From an uncultured Sphaerochaeta sp. (GTDB taxonomy: Bacteria > Spirochaetota > Spirochaetia > Sphaerochaetales > Sphaerochaetaceae), in contig NZ_OY763408.1 of the NCBI RefSeq assembly GCF_963667405.1, positions 2,193,757-2,257,756 of the forward strand: a stretch of 64,000 nt of DNA. Direction: 5' to 3'. Position 1 is the first letter of the stretch. Every line of letters starts with the position of its first letter. Made by a program: the position numbers and the translations under genes. The notes beneath the pieces were generated by a model. The model was given only the letters and a program-made list of their open reading frames with translations. It did not search any database and had not been told where the DNA came from. This document shows, in pieces, positions 1 through 8,466 of the stretch.

Positions 1-2211
1 CCATCGAACGTATAGCCGGTCTTTGTGGGTGCCTGCAACGTGATCGTCGCCGTCTCTATCGTATAGGACCCAGGATTGGCCGAATTGTTGGTACCCTCTT
101 CCATCACATAGGTGAGGGCATAGCTGATGGGAGTCCACTTCGCATAGAGCGTCCTGTCTCCTGTTGATCCCAGGGCTATGGCCGTCACCTGACTCCCGGT
201 GAAACCGCTATTGGAGAACCAGCCTCCGAACGTGTAGCCTGTCTTTGAGGGTGCCTGCAACGTGATCGTCGCAGTCTCTATCGTATAGGACCCAGGATTG
301 GCCGCGTTGTTGGTCCCATCTCCCAGCACATAGGTGAGGGTATAGCTGATGGGAGTCCACTTTGCGTACAGTATCGGCGCATTATCAGTCTTGTTCCAGC
401 TTCGGGCACTTGTCATCGTAGCGGTGTAGTACTGTGTACCACCTCCATTGGTCTGGTCATAGTAGCCACCGAACGTGTAGCCGGTCCTCGTCGGGGCTGT
501 TGCACCCGGCATCGCTGCATCGTAGGTCGCATTCACCGAACCAGACCCGCCGGTCCCCGACTGCATATCGAGGACAACTGGATAGAGTCTCGCACTCCAC
601 TTGGCGTACAGCGTGGTAGTCTCGTCAGTCTTGTTCCAGGTTCTCGCGCTTGTCATCGCTGGCGTGTAGTACTGTGTACCTCCCCCATTGGTTTGGTCAT
701 AGTAGCCGCCGAACAGGTACCCCGTTTTCTCCGGGACGATGGCGTTTGGCATCGCTGCATCGTAGGTCGCATTCACCGAACCAGACCCGCCGGTCCCCGA
801 CTGCATGTCGAGAGTCACTACAGATGTGTTTGCAATCCACTTCGCATACAGCGTCGGCGTTATATCGGTCTTGTCCCAGCTTTGGGTACTTGCCATCGCA
901 GCGGTGTAGTACTGTGTACCACCTCCATCGGTCTGGTCATAGTAGCCACCGAACGTGTAGCCTGTCCTCGTCGGGGCTGTTGCGTTTGGCATCTCTGCAT
1001 CGTAGGTTGCATTCACGGAAACAAATCCATCGGTCCCTGACTGCTTGTCGAAGGTCACGGTATAGCTGATGGGAGTCCACTTTGCATAGAGAGTCCTGTC
1101 TCCTGTTGAACCCAGAGCTATGGCCGTCACCTGACTCCCGGTGAAACCGCTATTGGAGAACCAGCCATCGAACGTGTACCCAGTCTTTGTGGGTGCCTGC
1201 AACGTGATCGTCGCCGTCTCTATCGTATAGGACCCAGGATTGGCCGAATTGTTGGTTCCATCTTCCAGCACATAGGTGAGGGCGTAGCTGATGGCTGTCC
1301 ATTTGGCAAATAGCGTGGTCGCCTCTGTCTTGTCCCAGCTTCTGCTGCTCCCCATACCGGCTGTGTAGTATTGTGTTCCTGCCCCATTTGCCTGATCATA
1401 GTAGCCGCCGAACGTATAGCCCGTTTTTGTTGGGGCCACGGCACTCGGCATCGTTGCATCGTAGGTCGCATTCACCGAACTAGACCCGTCGGTCCCTGAC
1501 TGCCTGTCAAAGGTCACCGCATAGCTGTTTGCTGTCCATTTTGCATACAGCGTCTTGTCTTGGGTTGAGCCCAGTGGGATTTCTGTCACTTCGTTTCCGA
1601 TAGTGAAGGCACTGTCTGAGAACCACTTTCCGAACGTGTAGCCTGTCTTTGTGGGTTCCTGCAACGTGATCGTCGCCGTCTCTACCGTATAGGACCCAGG
1701 ATTGGCCGAATTGTTGGTTCCATCTTCCAGTACATAGGTGAGGGCGTAGCTGATGGCTGTCCATTTGGCAAATAGCGTGGTCGCCTCCGTCTTGTCCCAG
1801 CTTCTGCTGCTCCCCATACCGGCTGTGTAGTATTGTGTTCCTGCCCCATTTGCCTGATCATAATAGCCGCCGAACGTATAGCCTGTCCTCATTGGGGCTG
1901 TTGCACTCGGCATCGTTGCATCGTACGTGGCGCTCACCGTATCGGATCCGTTGGTCCCCGACTGCTTGTCAAACGTTACTGCGTAAGTATTGGCAACCCA
2001 GTTTGCATGCAAGATCTGAGGAGAAACTATAGTGACAATTGTGTCCTGATCGACTTTCATTCCACTCCCATTCTGAGCGGTATACCATCCTTCCAGTGTA
2101 TAGCCAGTTTTTGTCGCTGTAGCCAATGATCCGTAGGGAGCAGCAAACACGACATCCTTGCCGGGTATCGAGAGCGACGATCCTCCATCGGCATTGAACG
2201 TAACCGCATAC
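1..2211 (-). repeat. Tandem 225-240 bp coding modules
   Basis: The protein modules are also strongly conserved as DNA. The stretch at 1-130 is almost base-for-base the same as that at about 1165-1290, and about 1290-1480 matches 1750-1925. Approximate module boundaries on the plus strand are 135, 360, 597, 834, 1074, 1299, 1536, 1761 and 1998. This level of identity suggests recent duplication or gene conversion. Confidence 0.85.
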
Positions 2212-2564
2212 TGGTAGATCATGTTGATGGTCGCTGGCATGGTAGTACCTGGACTGACAGAAACAGTGCAGGAACCTTCACCCTTCACTATGCCATTTTC
2301 TCTTGCCTCTACACGAAGATTCCATGTGCCGCTTTGTAGAGGAAGCAGCGTCGAATCGGTCACAGAACCAAGAACCTTTGTGACTTGGTCCCTGGAGCCC
2401 TCATGGGTTCCATAGAGCGTAAATACCGAATCCAAGGGAATATTATGGTCGTTGATTGTCACCTTCAATTCTATTTGGGATAATGACTCGATCATATCGC
2501 TGCATCCAGCGAACACAGCGAGCATCAACGCAACGAGTATTGCCAATGTTTTCCATGTTTTCAT
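1..2564 (-). CDS. InlB/Listeria-Bacteroides-repeat lipoprotein (C-terminus beyond left edge)
   Basis: Partial; 854 codons are visible and the frame is still open at base 1. The start at 2564 follows an AGGAAAA ribosome site. Residues 1-21 form a lipoprotein signal ending FAGC, a relaxed spirochaete lipobox. Residues 22 to about 117 are non-repetitive. From there about ten tandem modules of 70-80 residues follow, each with a K/RTGYTFGG or GYTFDG core and ending LYAKW or LFAKW. Two subtypes are mixed: type A (SGT..SVNATYDA..GGYYDQ..GTQYYTA) and type B (ALTYVLEDGTNN..GSYTIETATITLQ). From the N-terminus the order is a divergent copy, then A B A B A A A B B. The modules match the Listeria-Bacteroides/InlB B-repeat family of surface proteins. 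Adhesion or matrix interaction is inferred, not shown. It lies 9 bp after the upstream gene. Confidence 0.85.
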   Translation of the reverse strand, partial: MKTWKTLAILVALMLAVFAGCSDMIESLSQIELKVTINDHNIPLDSVFTLYGTHEGSRDQVTKVLGSVTDSTLLPLQSGTWNLRVEARENGIVKGEGSCTVSVSPGTTMPATINMIYQYAVTFNADGGSSLSIPGKDVVFAAPYGSLATATKTGYTLEGWYTAQNGSGMKVDQDTIVTIVSPQILHANWVANTYAVTFDKQSGTNGSDTVSATYDATMPSATAPMRTGYTFGGYYDQANGAGTQYYTAGMGSSRSWDKTEATTLFAKWTAISYALTYVLEDGTNNSANPGSYTVETATITLQEPTKTGYTFGKWFSDSAFTIGNEVTEIPLGSTQDKTLYAKWTANSYAVTFDRQSGTDGSSSVNATYDATMPSAVAPTKTGYTFGGYYDQANGAGTQYYTAGMGSSRSWDKTEATTLFAKWTAISYALTYVLEDGTNNSANPGSYTIETATITLQAPTKTGYTFDGWFSNSGFTGSQVTAIALGSTGDRTLYAKWTPISYTVTFDKQSGTDGFVSVNATYDAEMPNATAPTRTGYTFGGYYDQTDGGGTQYYTAAMASTQSWDKTDITPTLYAKWIANTSVVTLDMQSGTGGSGSVNATYDAAMPNAIVPEKTGYLFGGYYDQTNGGGTQYYTPAMTSARTWNKTDETTTLYAKWSARLYPVVLDMQSGTGGSGSVNATYDAAMPGATAPTRTGYTFGGYYDQTNGGGTQYYTATMTSARSWNKTDNAPILYAKWTPISYTLTYVLGDGTNNAANPGSYTIETATITLQAPSKTGYTFGGWFSNSGFTGSQVTAIALGSTGDRTLYAKWTPISYALTYVMEEGTNNSANPGSYTIETATITLQAPTKTGYTFD

Positions 2565-2573
2565 CTGATTTTC

Positions 2574-3635
2574 CTATAATGCAAACTGCAGTCCGGCACC
2601 AAGCCCATACTGCATCCCAATCTGGTTGGTTTCAAAGAACACCACTGCCTCAGGTTTGATGACCATCTTCATCGTTTCGGTTATCGTCCACGCCAAATCC
2701 AGCGATGCCCGCAACTGTTGATCGATGTAGCACACCCTTTCAGGACTTCCATCATTTGCAAAATCCACAGTACCCATATGCACCAGCATGCCATACGCGA
2801 CCGAAGGCACAAGATCCAATTGCCTTGACAAGGGAATCCTGTATCCCAGCCCGAGGCTTGCTTCGAGAATGAGAAAATTGTCCATCCAGATATTGTTCAA
2901 TGAAGCGCCACTGGCCGCGAGGTTTGCTGCAAACAGCAATTGCTGATGGAATGGACTCTCCTGCATGTATTCGACTCCGCCTCCGTACCTTGCTTCATAG
3001 AGATGATGGAACGACTCTGTCGTCCCCAGCATCATCCCGTACGGTGTTATGCTTCGCCCAGTCTTTGGTAAGCCGGGCAGGCTGTTCCATCGCTTGGTCA
3101 TTTCATCGTATTGGTATCGGTATACCTCACCCCAGTCCTTCCCATCCTTGGACTGTTGCAAGAATAAAAAGGTGGTAGGATCAAACAATGGCAACTCGAT
3201 GACAGTTTCTCCCGACTCAACTGATTTCCATTCTGTACTTGGAGCTACTCCCGTCTGATACCGGAACGCAGAAAAAGAATCATCGATTGCCGTGACATTC
3301 AATCGTATGCCAAGCAAAGGATCCTGGATAGCATGCCATTTCCTTTCGATACCGTCGAATCTGAAGTAGCGTTCCTCATCCCATGCGTTTCCTTCAGTAT
3401 TCTTTTGGATGACCAAGTAATCATCGTCATGAAAGTTGTGCAATTCCAGGAATGCTTGCCCATCCTCGATGAGTTCCCATTGGTGCTCTCCATAGCGGTA
3501 TCGGTAGCGGGTAGTGCTTTCCAGCATGTTTCCCACCTCAAAAAGCAAGTCTCCTGAGACTGCTGAAAGATACTGCAGGGTGGAAAAAACAAGTATGACT
3601 ATGACGCAGAAACGTTTCCAGGAACTCGACAGCAT
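2574..3635 (-). CDS. Exported protein with barrel-like C-terminus, partner of the repeat lipoprotein
   Basis: 353 residues; the start at 3635 follows GAGGGAGA, although the frame is open further upstream to a GTG. Residues 1-25 (MLSSSWKRFCVIVILVFS, then a small-residue stretch) look like a signal peptide. The middle holds two similar segments rich in Trp, Tyr and Asp (about 30-110 and 115-190). The C-terminal 150 residues alternate hydrophobic and polar residues with many Gly and aromatics and end GAGLQFAL, as in outer-membrane beta-barrels. I do not recognise a named family. It ends 9 bp before the repeat lipoprotein, so the two are probably cotranscribed and may act together at the cell surface. 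That is inference from position. Confidence 0.7.
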   Translation of the reverse strand: MLSSSWKRFCVIVILVFSTLQYLSAVSGDLLFEVGNMLESTTRYRYRYGEHQWELIEDGQAFLELHNFHDDDYLVIQKNTEGNAWDEERYFRFDGIERKWHAIQDPLLGIRLNVTAIDDSFSAFRYQTGVAPSTEWKSVESGETVIELPLFDPTTFLFLQQSKDGKDWGEVYRYQYDEMTKRWNSLPGLPKTGRSITPYGMMLGTTESFHHLYEARYGGGVEYMQESPFHQQLLFAANLAASGASLNNIWMDNFLILEASLGLGYRIPLSRQLDLVPSVAYGMLVHMGTVDFANDGSPERVCYIDQQLRASLDLAWTITETMKMVIKPEAVVFFETNQIGMQYGLGAGLQFAL

Positions 3636-3841
3636 CTGATTCTCCCTCGGACATTCGTACGTACCCATCATGATTGGGCATGAGGGATGGCATACATTGT
3701 GCAAGTATATAAATTGGTTGGATTTTATCTGTGTCTGTAATGTGAAAATTCCGGTTTGCATAAAAGGCATCACTTTCTACAAAAAATGCAAAACAAACCC
3801 AAAAAAAATGACTAGTAGTCTTACCCTATGAGTGGAGTGCA

Positions 3842-3964
3842 ATGCTTTTGATTGCAGAATTCAGCAGAGCAATTGCTGAGAAGCTGGTAGGAATGATTCA
3901 GGCTGTTCTTGAGGGAAAACAAAAGGTTTCTTCACGACGCCAATCCAGAGAAAGGCCAGCCTGA
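3842..3964 (+). CDS. Possible 40-residue hypothetical protein
   Basis: ATG preceded by a weak GGAG. The product begins MLLIAEFSRAIAEKL, continues as an amphipathic helix and ends in a basic Arg/Ser/Gln-rich tail. There is no recognisable family and no operon partner. It could equally be a chance frame or a remnant of a lost gene. Low confidence. Confidence 0.2.
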   Translation: MLLIAEFSRAIAEKLVGMIQAVLEGKQKVSSRRQSRERPA

Positions 3965-4067
3965 GTGAGCATCGGATGCAACCGAATGCAGAGAAATGCA
4001 TGAGAGGAGACTCAACCTCCTTCACTCCCACTACAAAAATGAGATCCGAGGCACCCTACCCACATTC

Positions 4068-4078
4068 TATCGGATACT
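4068..4078. promoter_or_regulatory. TATCGGATACT element, copy 1
   Basis: This 11-mer lies just downstream of the AEC permease gene and is identical to both arms of the dyad at 5343-5380 on the other side of the gene. Regulator binding is inferred only from the repetition. Confidence 0.35.
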
Positions 4079-4092
4079 CCCAATAAGCTGGT

Positions 4093-5010
4093 CTACCTAT
4101 ACAAGGATGCTGCCATCATGACCATGAGAATGGAGACAAGGGTATCAAGAGAGAGCGTGTTGTCCACATAATCGGCATTCTTCTTGTCATTGGCACGCAT
4201 GTAGATGGTAATGACAAACGGAGGCGGGGTGAGGAACATGACCAGCAGTGCATAGCGATAGATGCTCTCCATTCCCAACAGTTGGTCGATCAGGAAGTGA
4301 TTGATCAACAAGGCCAAGGCAAGCAAGACGACCTTCCTGACCACGATTGTCTTGAGTGACCACGCCAACCCTTCTTTCCTGATGTGTATGCCATACCCAA
4401 TCGAGAGGGCTATGAGCGGAACGGTCAGATTGGCTAGCAGGGAGATACTCTCCCCTATTGCCGTCCAAACCGGATGCGGAGCAACATGGCGGCCTGCCAT
4501 GCTGACCACAATGCCGCTGAATATGGCCAAAATCACCGGGGAAGTGAGGAACTGGCGAAGCAAGACCTTGGGAGTATGTGCTCCATCACGCTCCTTGATC
4601 AACAATGCCATGAGCACGAAGAACACAAACAAGACCTGGCCCAGATCAATCAAGGCCATCTTCCCCAGATGCTCGCTCCCGTACACGGCAAGGAATAAGG
4701 CATACCCCAGCATTCCCATTTCAAAACCACCAAGCAGGAGGGGAAAATACGGAGACTCCATATGAAGGGGTTTCGCAAGGGCCTTGCCCAGCATGACCAT
4801 CACAAAGCAGACCAGGAAGATGGTCACAACCAAAAGGAGATACTTCCTCTCGATTTCCAACGAAGAGAAGGCCTGAAACAGAAGAGCCGGAAGAGCCAGA
4901 TCGGATACAATGCGTTTTGCACCCGCCACCGAAGCTGGTGTCAGCGTTGTCGATTTCTGCAACAGAAACCCGAGGATGAACAATAAGAGGACGGGGAGAA
5001 TTGAGTACAT
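4093..5010 (-). CDS. AEC (auxin efflux carrier) family permease
   Basis: 305 residues, the usual size of the family. The start at 5010 is supported by AGGATAG upstream and gives a protein that opens directly in a membrane helix (MYSILPVLLLFILGFLLQ). About ten hydrophobic segments follow in the typical 5+5 arrangement, with a charged central loop (KERDGAHTPK) near residue 155. Family members (MdcF, YfdV, MleP types) move malonate, malate or other small carboxylates by secondary transport in the inner membrane. The substrate here cannot be read from the sequence. The gene stands alone, flanked on both sides by copies of TATCGGATACT, which may mark its own control sites. Confidence 0.85.
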   Translation of the reverse strand: MYSILPVLLLFILGFLLQKSTTLTPASVAGAKRIVSDLALPALLFQAFSSLEIERKYLLLVVTIFLVCFVMVMLGKALAKPLHMESPYFPLLLGGFEMGMLGYALFLAVYGSEHLGKMALIDLGQVLFVFFVLMALLIKERDGAHTPKVLLRQFLTSPVILAIFSGIVVSMAGRHVAPHPVWTAIGESISLLANLTVPLIALSIGYGIHIRKEGLAWSLKTIVVRKVVLLALALLINHFLIDQLLGMESIYRYALLVMFLTPPPFVITIYMRANDKKNADYVDNTLSLDTLVSILMVMMAASLYR

Positions 5011-5435
5011 AGCTATCCTGCCATCTGATACGAACGTAGGGATACAGTAGCATGCCTGCATAGCGGGCGCAAGTTTTGCCATCCCGAGAAGGAATCCAAG
5101 GGAGCATACATACGGTGCAGATTCCGGCAAGGCTACACAAACCGATACATGGCAGCCGGACCGCTTGCGACCATTTCCACGACTCCCTGGAGTAGAAAGG
5201 CCCCTGCGCAGTGAAAATGCTACCTCATGGCAACCAGATCATAGGGATTGCTTCGGTATCGGACTTGTTGTTCAAGGGTATGCCTGCGATACATCACCAC
5301 CTTCACATGATGCTCCAGTTCGACAAACTGTGACGATAGGGTTATCGGATACTATCGGATAATTTTCATAGTATCCGATACTGCAAGAACACCCTTTACC
5401 GAATGTCCCGGCGGCATGCGCACAGATGAGCGTCA
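5011..5435. other. Intergenic region with operator-like dyad
   Basis: A 425-bp gap between two minus-strand genes. It carries the dyad at 5343-5380. A short plus-strand frame (GTG at 5211 to TGA at 5333, 40 codons, ending HHHLHMMLQFDKL) looks protein-like but has no ribosome site and no recognisable family; it may be a gene remnant. Confidence 0.45.
5343..5380. promoter_or_regulatory. 13-bp inverted repeat, operator-like
   Basis: Perfect arms TATCGGATACTAT (5343-5355) and ATAGTATCCGATA (5368-5380) are separated by 12 bp. A further TATCGGATA begins at 5354. No T-run follows on either strand, so a terminator is unlikely. It lies 333 bp upstream of the AEC start. Confidence 0.5.
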
Positions 5436-6344
5436 TTACTCTTCAAACGCTTTCCTTATCAGGTTTTCATCGAGCTTGGTCATCGTGAGTACAGCCTGAC
5501 TCATCCTATCCACCTGTTCAGGGGTACCCTCTCTCATCATCTCGTCCATACTTGAGGGAACAATCTGCCAGGAAAGCCCGTACCGGTCCTTCAACCATCC
5601 GCACTGGGCAGCCTCAGGATCATAGGAGAGGATTTCCCACAACCGATCGACTTCCTCCTGCGTATCGCAGTTCACCATCAGGGAAACTGCCTCGTTGAAA
5701 TGGAACGCATGAGGATATCCACTGTCCATGGCAACGAACCACTGTCCTTCAAGCTGGAAATCACTGAACATCAGCGATCCGGGTGCATCATGCTCCATTC
5801 CCTCAGGATATCGGGCCAGGGCACCCCATTTGCTGGCATTGAATATCGATTGGTACCAATTCACTGCCTCTTCGGCCTTGCCTGCGCCCTTGCCGGTGAA
5901 GAGAAGTGCAGGGATGATAAAAGGACGCTCCTCCCCTTTCGGATCAGTAAGGATCAACTGCCAGCTCACCCCGTACCGGTCCTGCACCCAGCCATAGTGT
6001 GGGCTGAAAGGATACTCACCTAGGGGCATCAGGACCGTTCCCCCCTCGGAAAGCTGCTTCCACATCCGGTCCAGATGTTCCTTTGCATCACGCTCTTTCG
6101 ATGGATCAAAGTTCAGGAAAAACGAAATCGAGGGGTCCAGGGCAAACAGCGGGCCACCGTTGATTGCCATGAACGAGTACCCTGCCAACTCAAAACTGAC
6201 GACATCGGTATCGCCGGAGGGAGTATCATGCAGGGTCACCGTACTGGTGACACGACCATCGGGAAAGACGCTTGCATAAAAGCGTGCCGCATCAAGCGCT
6301 TCACGGTCAAACCATAGGTTTGGGATGATTTTCTGTATCGACAT
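5436..6344 (-). CDS. VOC-superfamily protein, tandem PhnB-like domains
   Basis: 302 residues; the start at 6344 follows a strong AAGGAGGA. Two homologous halves of the glyoxalase/bleomycin-resistance fold are visible: residues 1-140 (IIPNLWFDREALDAARFYASVF to YGVSWQLILTDP) and 150-270 (PALLFTGKGAGKAEEAVNWY to YGLSWQIVPSSM). Each half closes with the GWVQDRYGVSWQ / GWLKDRYGLSWQ motif of the PhnB-like (3-demethylubiquinone methyltransferase-like) VOC subfamily. These proteins bind small molecules or metals, and most have no assigned reaction. Monocistronic; function unknown beyond the fold. Confidence 0.85.
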   Translation of the reverse strand: MSIQKIIPNLWFDREALDAARFYASVFPDGRVTSTVTLHDTPSGDTDVVSFELAGYSFMAINGGPLFALDPSISFFLNFDPSKERDAKEHLDRMWKQLSEGGTVLMPLGEYPFSPHYGWVQDRYGVSWQLILTDPKGEERPFIIPALLFTGKGAGKAEEAVNWYQSIFNASKWGALARYPEGMEHDAPGSLMFSDFQLEGQWFVAMDSGYPHAFHFNEAVSLMVNCDTQEEVDRLWEILSYDPEAAQCGWLKDRYGLSWQIVPSSMDEMMREGTPEQVDRMSQAVLTMTKLDENLIRKAFEE

Positions 6345-6675
6345 AGCGCAATCCTCCTTGCATCGTTCCTATACTCTATCAAAGTAATAGGATATCAACA
6401 ACCTCCACACCACCCTCCCAGAAACAGATTGGCAAGGAGGAAAGGTTTCCTGTGTGTTCTCGGTTCTGCATCAGATTGCTCCAAATCGAACGGACAATAC
6501 CCTACCTTCATTCCACTCTCAGTAGCACTATGCTCCCCTAATTCGGCTCTCAGCCAAGAAATTTCTCTCTTTTTGTTCCATCTTTCTTTGACTCTGCTTG
6601 ACAAATCGAGCTCCTCTCTCACATTCTAAAACATCATATTATTTCCATGAAAAAGGAATCATTCAGGAGGATCAC
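6345..6675. other. Divergent intergenic region upstream of cstA
   Basis: A 330-bp gap with no gene. It holds the start signals of the VOC gene, a small AGGAAA/TTTCCT dyad near 6436-6450, and the putative cstA promoter. No riboswitch or regulator site is recognisable. Confidence 0.5.
6598..6627 (+). promoter_or_regulatory. Putative cstA promoter
   Basis: A perfect TTGACA at 6598-6603 is followed after 18 bp by CATTCT, a weak -10. An alternative -10, TATTAT at 6637-6642, has no matching -35. Confidence 0.35.
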
Positions 6676-8367
6676 ATGAACGGTATCTTCATGCTCGTTC
6701 TGTCCATCGTCGTGCTTGTGGGTGCGTACCTTGTCTACGGTCGCTACCTCGCAAAAAAATGGGGAGTTGATGCAAAACGCAAGACTCCGGCGATGGAGAT
6801 GGAAGATGGTGTGGACTATGTCCCCACTTCGAGACAAGTCGTCTTTGGGCACCAATTTGCATCGATAGCCGGAGCAGGCCCGATCAACGGTCCGATCCAG
6901 GCAGCAATCTTTGGTTGGGTGCCAGTCCTTCTTTGGGTGCTCATCGGAGGTGTGTTCATCGGTGCTGTCCAAGACTTCGGGTCCATCTTCGCTTCGGTGC
7001 GCAACAAAGGCCGTTCCATCGGCTACATCATCGAGCTGTATGTTGGAAAACTCGGCAAACGACTCTTCCTCCTCTTCGTCTGGCTCTTCTCCATCCTGGT
7101 CATCGCGGCTTTCGCCGACATCGTTGCCGGTACCTTCAATGGCTTCAATGCCGATGCTTCCACCAATCTGATCAACGGGGCAACCGCCACCACCAGCACT
7201 GCGTTCATAGCCGTGGCAGTTGCACTCGGTTTCTTCATCCGCTACAAGAAACCAAACAATCTTGTCACCACAGTAGTTGCGATAGCTGCTTTGGTAGCGT
7301 GCATTGTCTTTGGTCTGGCCTTCCCTGTCTATATCCAGAAAACCCTCTGGCTCTATCTGGTATTCGCCTACATCATGGTAGCAAGCGTCGTTCCCGTCTG
7401 GGCACTGTTGCAACCCCGCGATTTCTTGAACAGCTTCCTCCTGGTCTTCATGATCGCAGCTGCAGTGGTCGGTATCTTTGTTGCCAATCCCACGATCAAC
7501 CTTCCTGCATTCACCGGCTTTGTGGTGAACGGTCAGCAGATGTTCCCCATCCTCTTTGTCACCATAGCCTGTGGAGCGGTCTCCGGTTTCCACAGCCTGG
7601 TGAGCAGCGGAACTGCATCCAAGCAGATCCGCAATGAAAATGACATGCTTCCCATCGCCTATGGCGCCATGCTTCTGGAATCCTTGGTAGCTGTCATCTC
7701 CCTGATCTGTGCAGGAGCTGTATTTGCAAACGGTGCGCTTCCTGCCGGGACCCCTCCCCAGATTTTCGCCATGGCAGTTGCAGGCTTTTTGGCAAAAGCA
7801 GGCATTCCCACGCTTGCCAGCAATACCATCATCACCTTGGCGATCAGCGCATTCGCCCTTACCAGCCTTGACTCGGTGGCAAGAATCGGCCGTCTTGCCT
7901 TCCAGGAACTGTTCATGGACAGCGGTACGGATGAGGAGCACATGAGCCTGACACTTCGCATACTTACCAACAAGTATGTAGCCACCATTGCCACCCTATT
8001 CTTCGGCTATCTGCTCTCGGTGAATGGCTATGCCAAGATTTGGCCGCTCTTCGGATCTGCCAACCAGCTGGTAAGTGCCCTGGCCCTCTGTGCGATCGCC
8101 ATCTTCCTGAAGAAGACAAGCAAGAAGGGATCCATGATCTGGATTCCCATGTTCTTCATGCTTGGCGTGACCTTCACAGCCCTCATCCAGATCATCATCG
8201 TACGCATCGGCAAGCTGGGAAGCGGAAACTTCCAGCTGCTTTCCGATGGTATGCAACTGGTCTTCGCCATCCTTCTGGTAGGCTTGGGCCTGGTCATCGC
8301 CTTCAAGTCAATCCATACCCTGTTCCTGGAAAAGAACAAGGAAGAGAAAAAGGCTGAAGCGGCCTAA
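6676..8367 (+). CDS. cstA: Carbon starvation protein A, peptide/pyruvate transporter family
   Basis: 563 residues; the start at 6676 follows CAGGAGGATCAC. The N-terminus (MNGIFMLVLSIVVLVGAYLVYGRYLAKKWG) is typical of CstA. The signature FGHQFASIAGAGPINGP falls near residues 57-75 and FHSLVSSGTASKQI near 310-325. About 14 to 16 hydrophobic segments span the protein, and it ends in a lysine-rich cytoplasmic tail. It is somewhat shorter than the roughly 700-residue E. coli CstA and closer to the compact forms found in many anaerobes. Characterised members import peptides or pyruvate with protons; the substrate here is not decidable. No BtsS/BtsR-type sensor lies next to it. A terminator follows. 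Confidence 0.93.
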   Translation: MNGIFMLVLSIVVLVGAYLVYGRYLAKKWGVDAKRKTPAMEMEDGVDYVPTSRQVVFGHQFASIAGAGPINGPIQAAIFGWVPVLLWVLIGGVFIGAVQDFGSIFASVRNKGRSIGYIIELYVGKLGKRLFLLFVWLFSILVIAAFADIVAGTFNGFNADASTNLINGATATTSTAFIAVAVALGFFIRYKKPNNLVTTVVAIAALVACIVFGLAFPVYIQKTLWLYLVFAYIMVASVVPVWALLQPRDFLNSFLLVFMIAAAVVGIFVANPTINLPAFTGFVVNGQQMFPILFVTIACGAVSGFHSLVSSGTASKQIRNENDMLPIAYGAMLLESLVAVISLICAGAVFANGALPAGTPPQIFAMAVAGFLAKAGIPTLASNTIITLAISAFALTSLDSVARIGRLAFQELFMDSGTDEEHMSLTLRILTNKYVATIATLFFGYLLSVNGYAKIWPLFGSANQLVSALALCAIAIFLKKTSKKGSMIWIPMFFMLGVTFTALIQIIIVRIGKLGSGNFQLLSDGMQLVFAILLVGLGLVIAFKSIHTLFLEKNKEEKKAEAA

Positions 8368-8384
8368 CCATACGCTTGGGAAAG

Positions 8385-8442
8385 AAGAGCGCAGCATCCA
8401 AACGTCCCTTGGAGGGAATTGGAAGAAGCTGCGCTTTTCTTT
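8385..8442 (+). terminator. Terminator after cstA
   Basis: AGCGCAGC (8388-8395) pairs with GCTGCGCT (8428-8435), followed by TTTCTTTT. The loop is long and contains a second small hairpin. A T-rich run on the other strand suggests it may also serve the convergent protease gene. Confidence 0.65.
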
Positions 8443-8466
8443 TGCCAGACTTACAGCACACACTCC

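Larger units (their letters stand above)
3636..4092. other. Intergenic region
   Basis: Separates two minus-strand genes. It should hold the promoter of the barrel-like gene; a TATACT-like -10 lies near 3705 on the minus strand, but no convincing -35 goes with it. The small frame at 3842-3964 and one TATCGGATACT 11-mer at 4068-4078 are listed separately. Confidence 0.5.

Noticed and set aside
1..2211. CRISPR-like regular repeats
   Set aside because: The repeat units are 225-240 bp, in frame, and encode Listeria-Bacteroides modules; there is no short repeat/spacer structure.
5211..5333. 40-codon frame between the AEC and VOC genes
   Set aside because: Looks mildly protein-like but has no ribosome site, no family and no partner; mentioned only within the intergenic entry.
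6634..7941. 435-codon open frame antisense to cstA
   Set aside because: Asp/Glu/His-rich shadow of a membrane-protein gene; no start signals.
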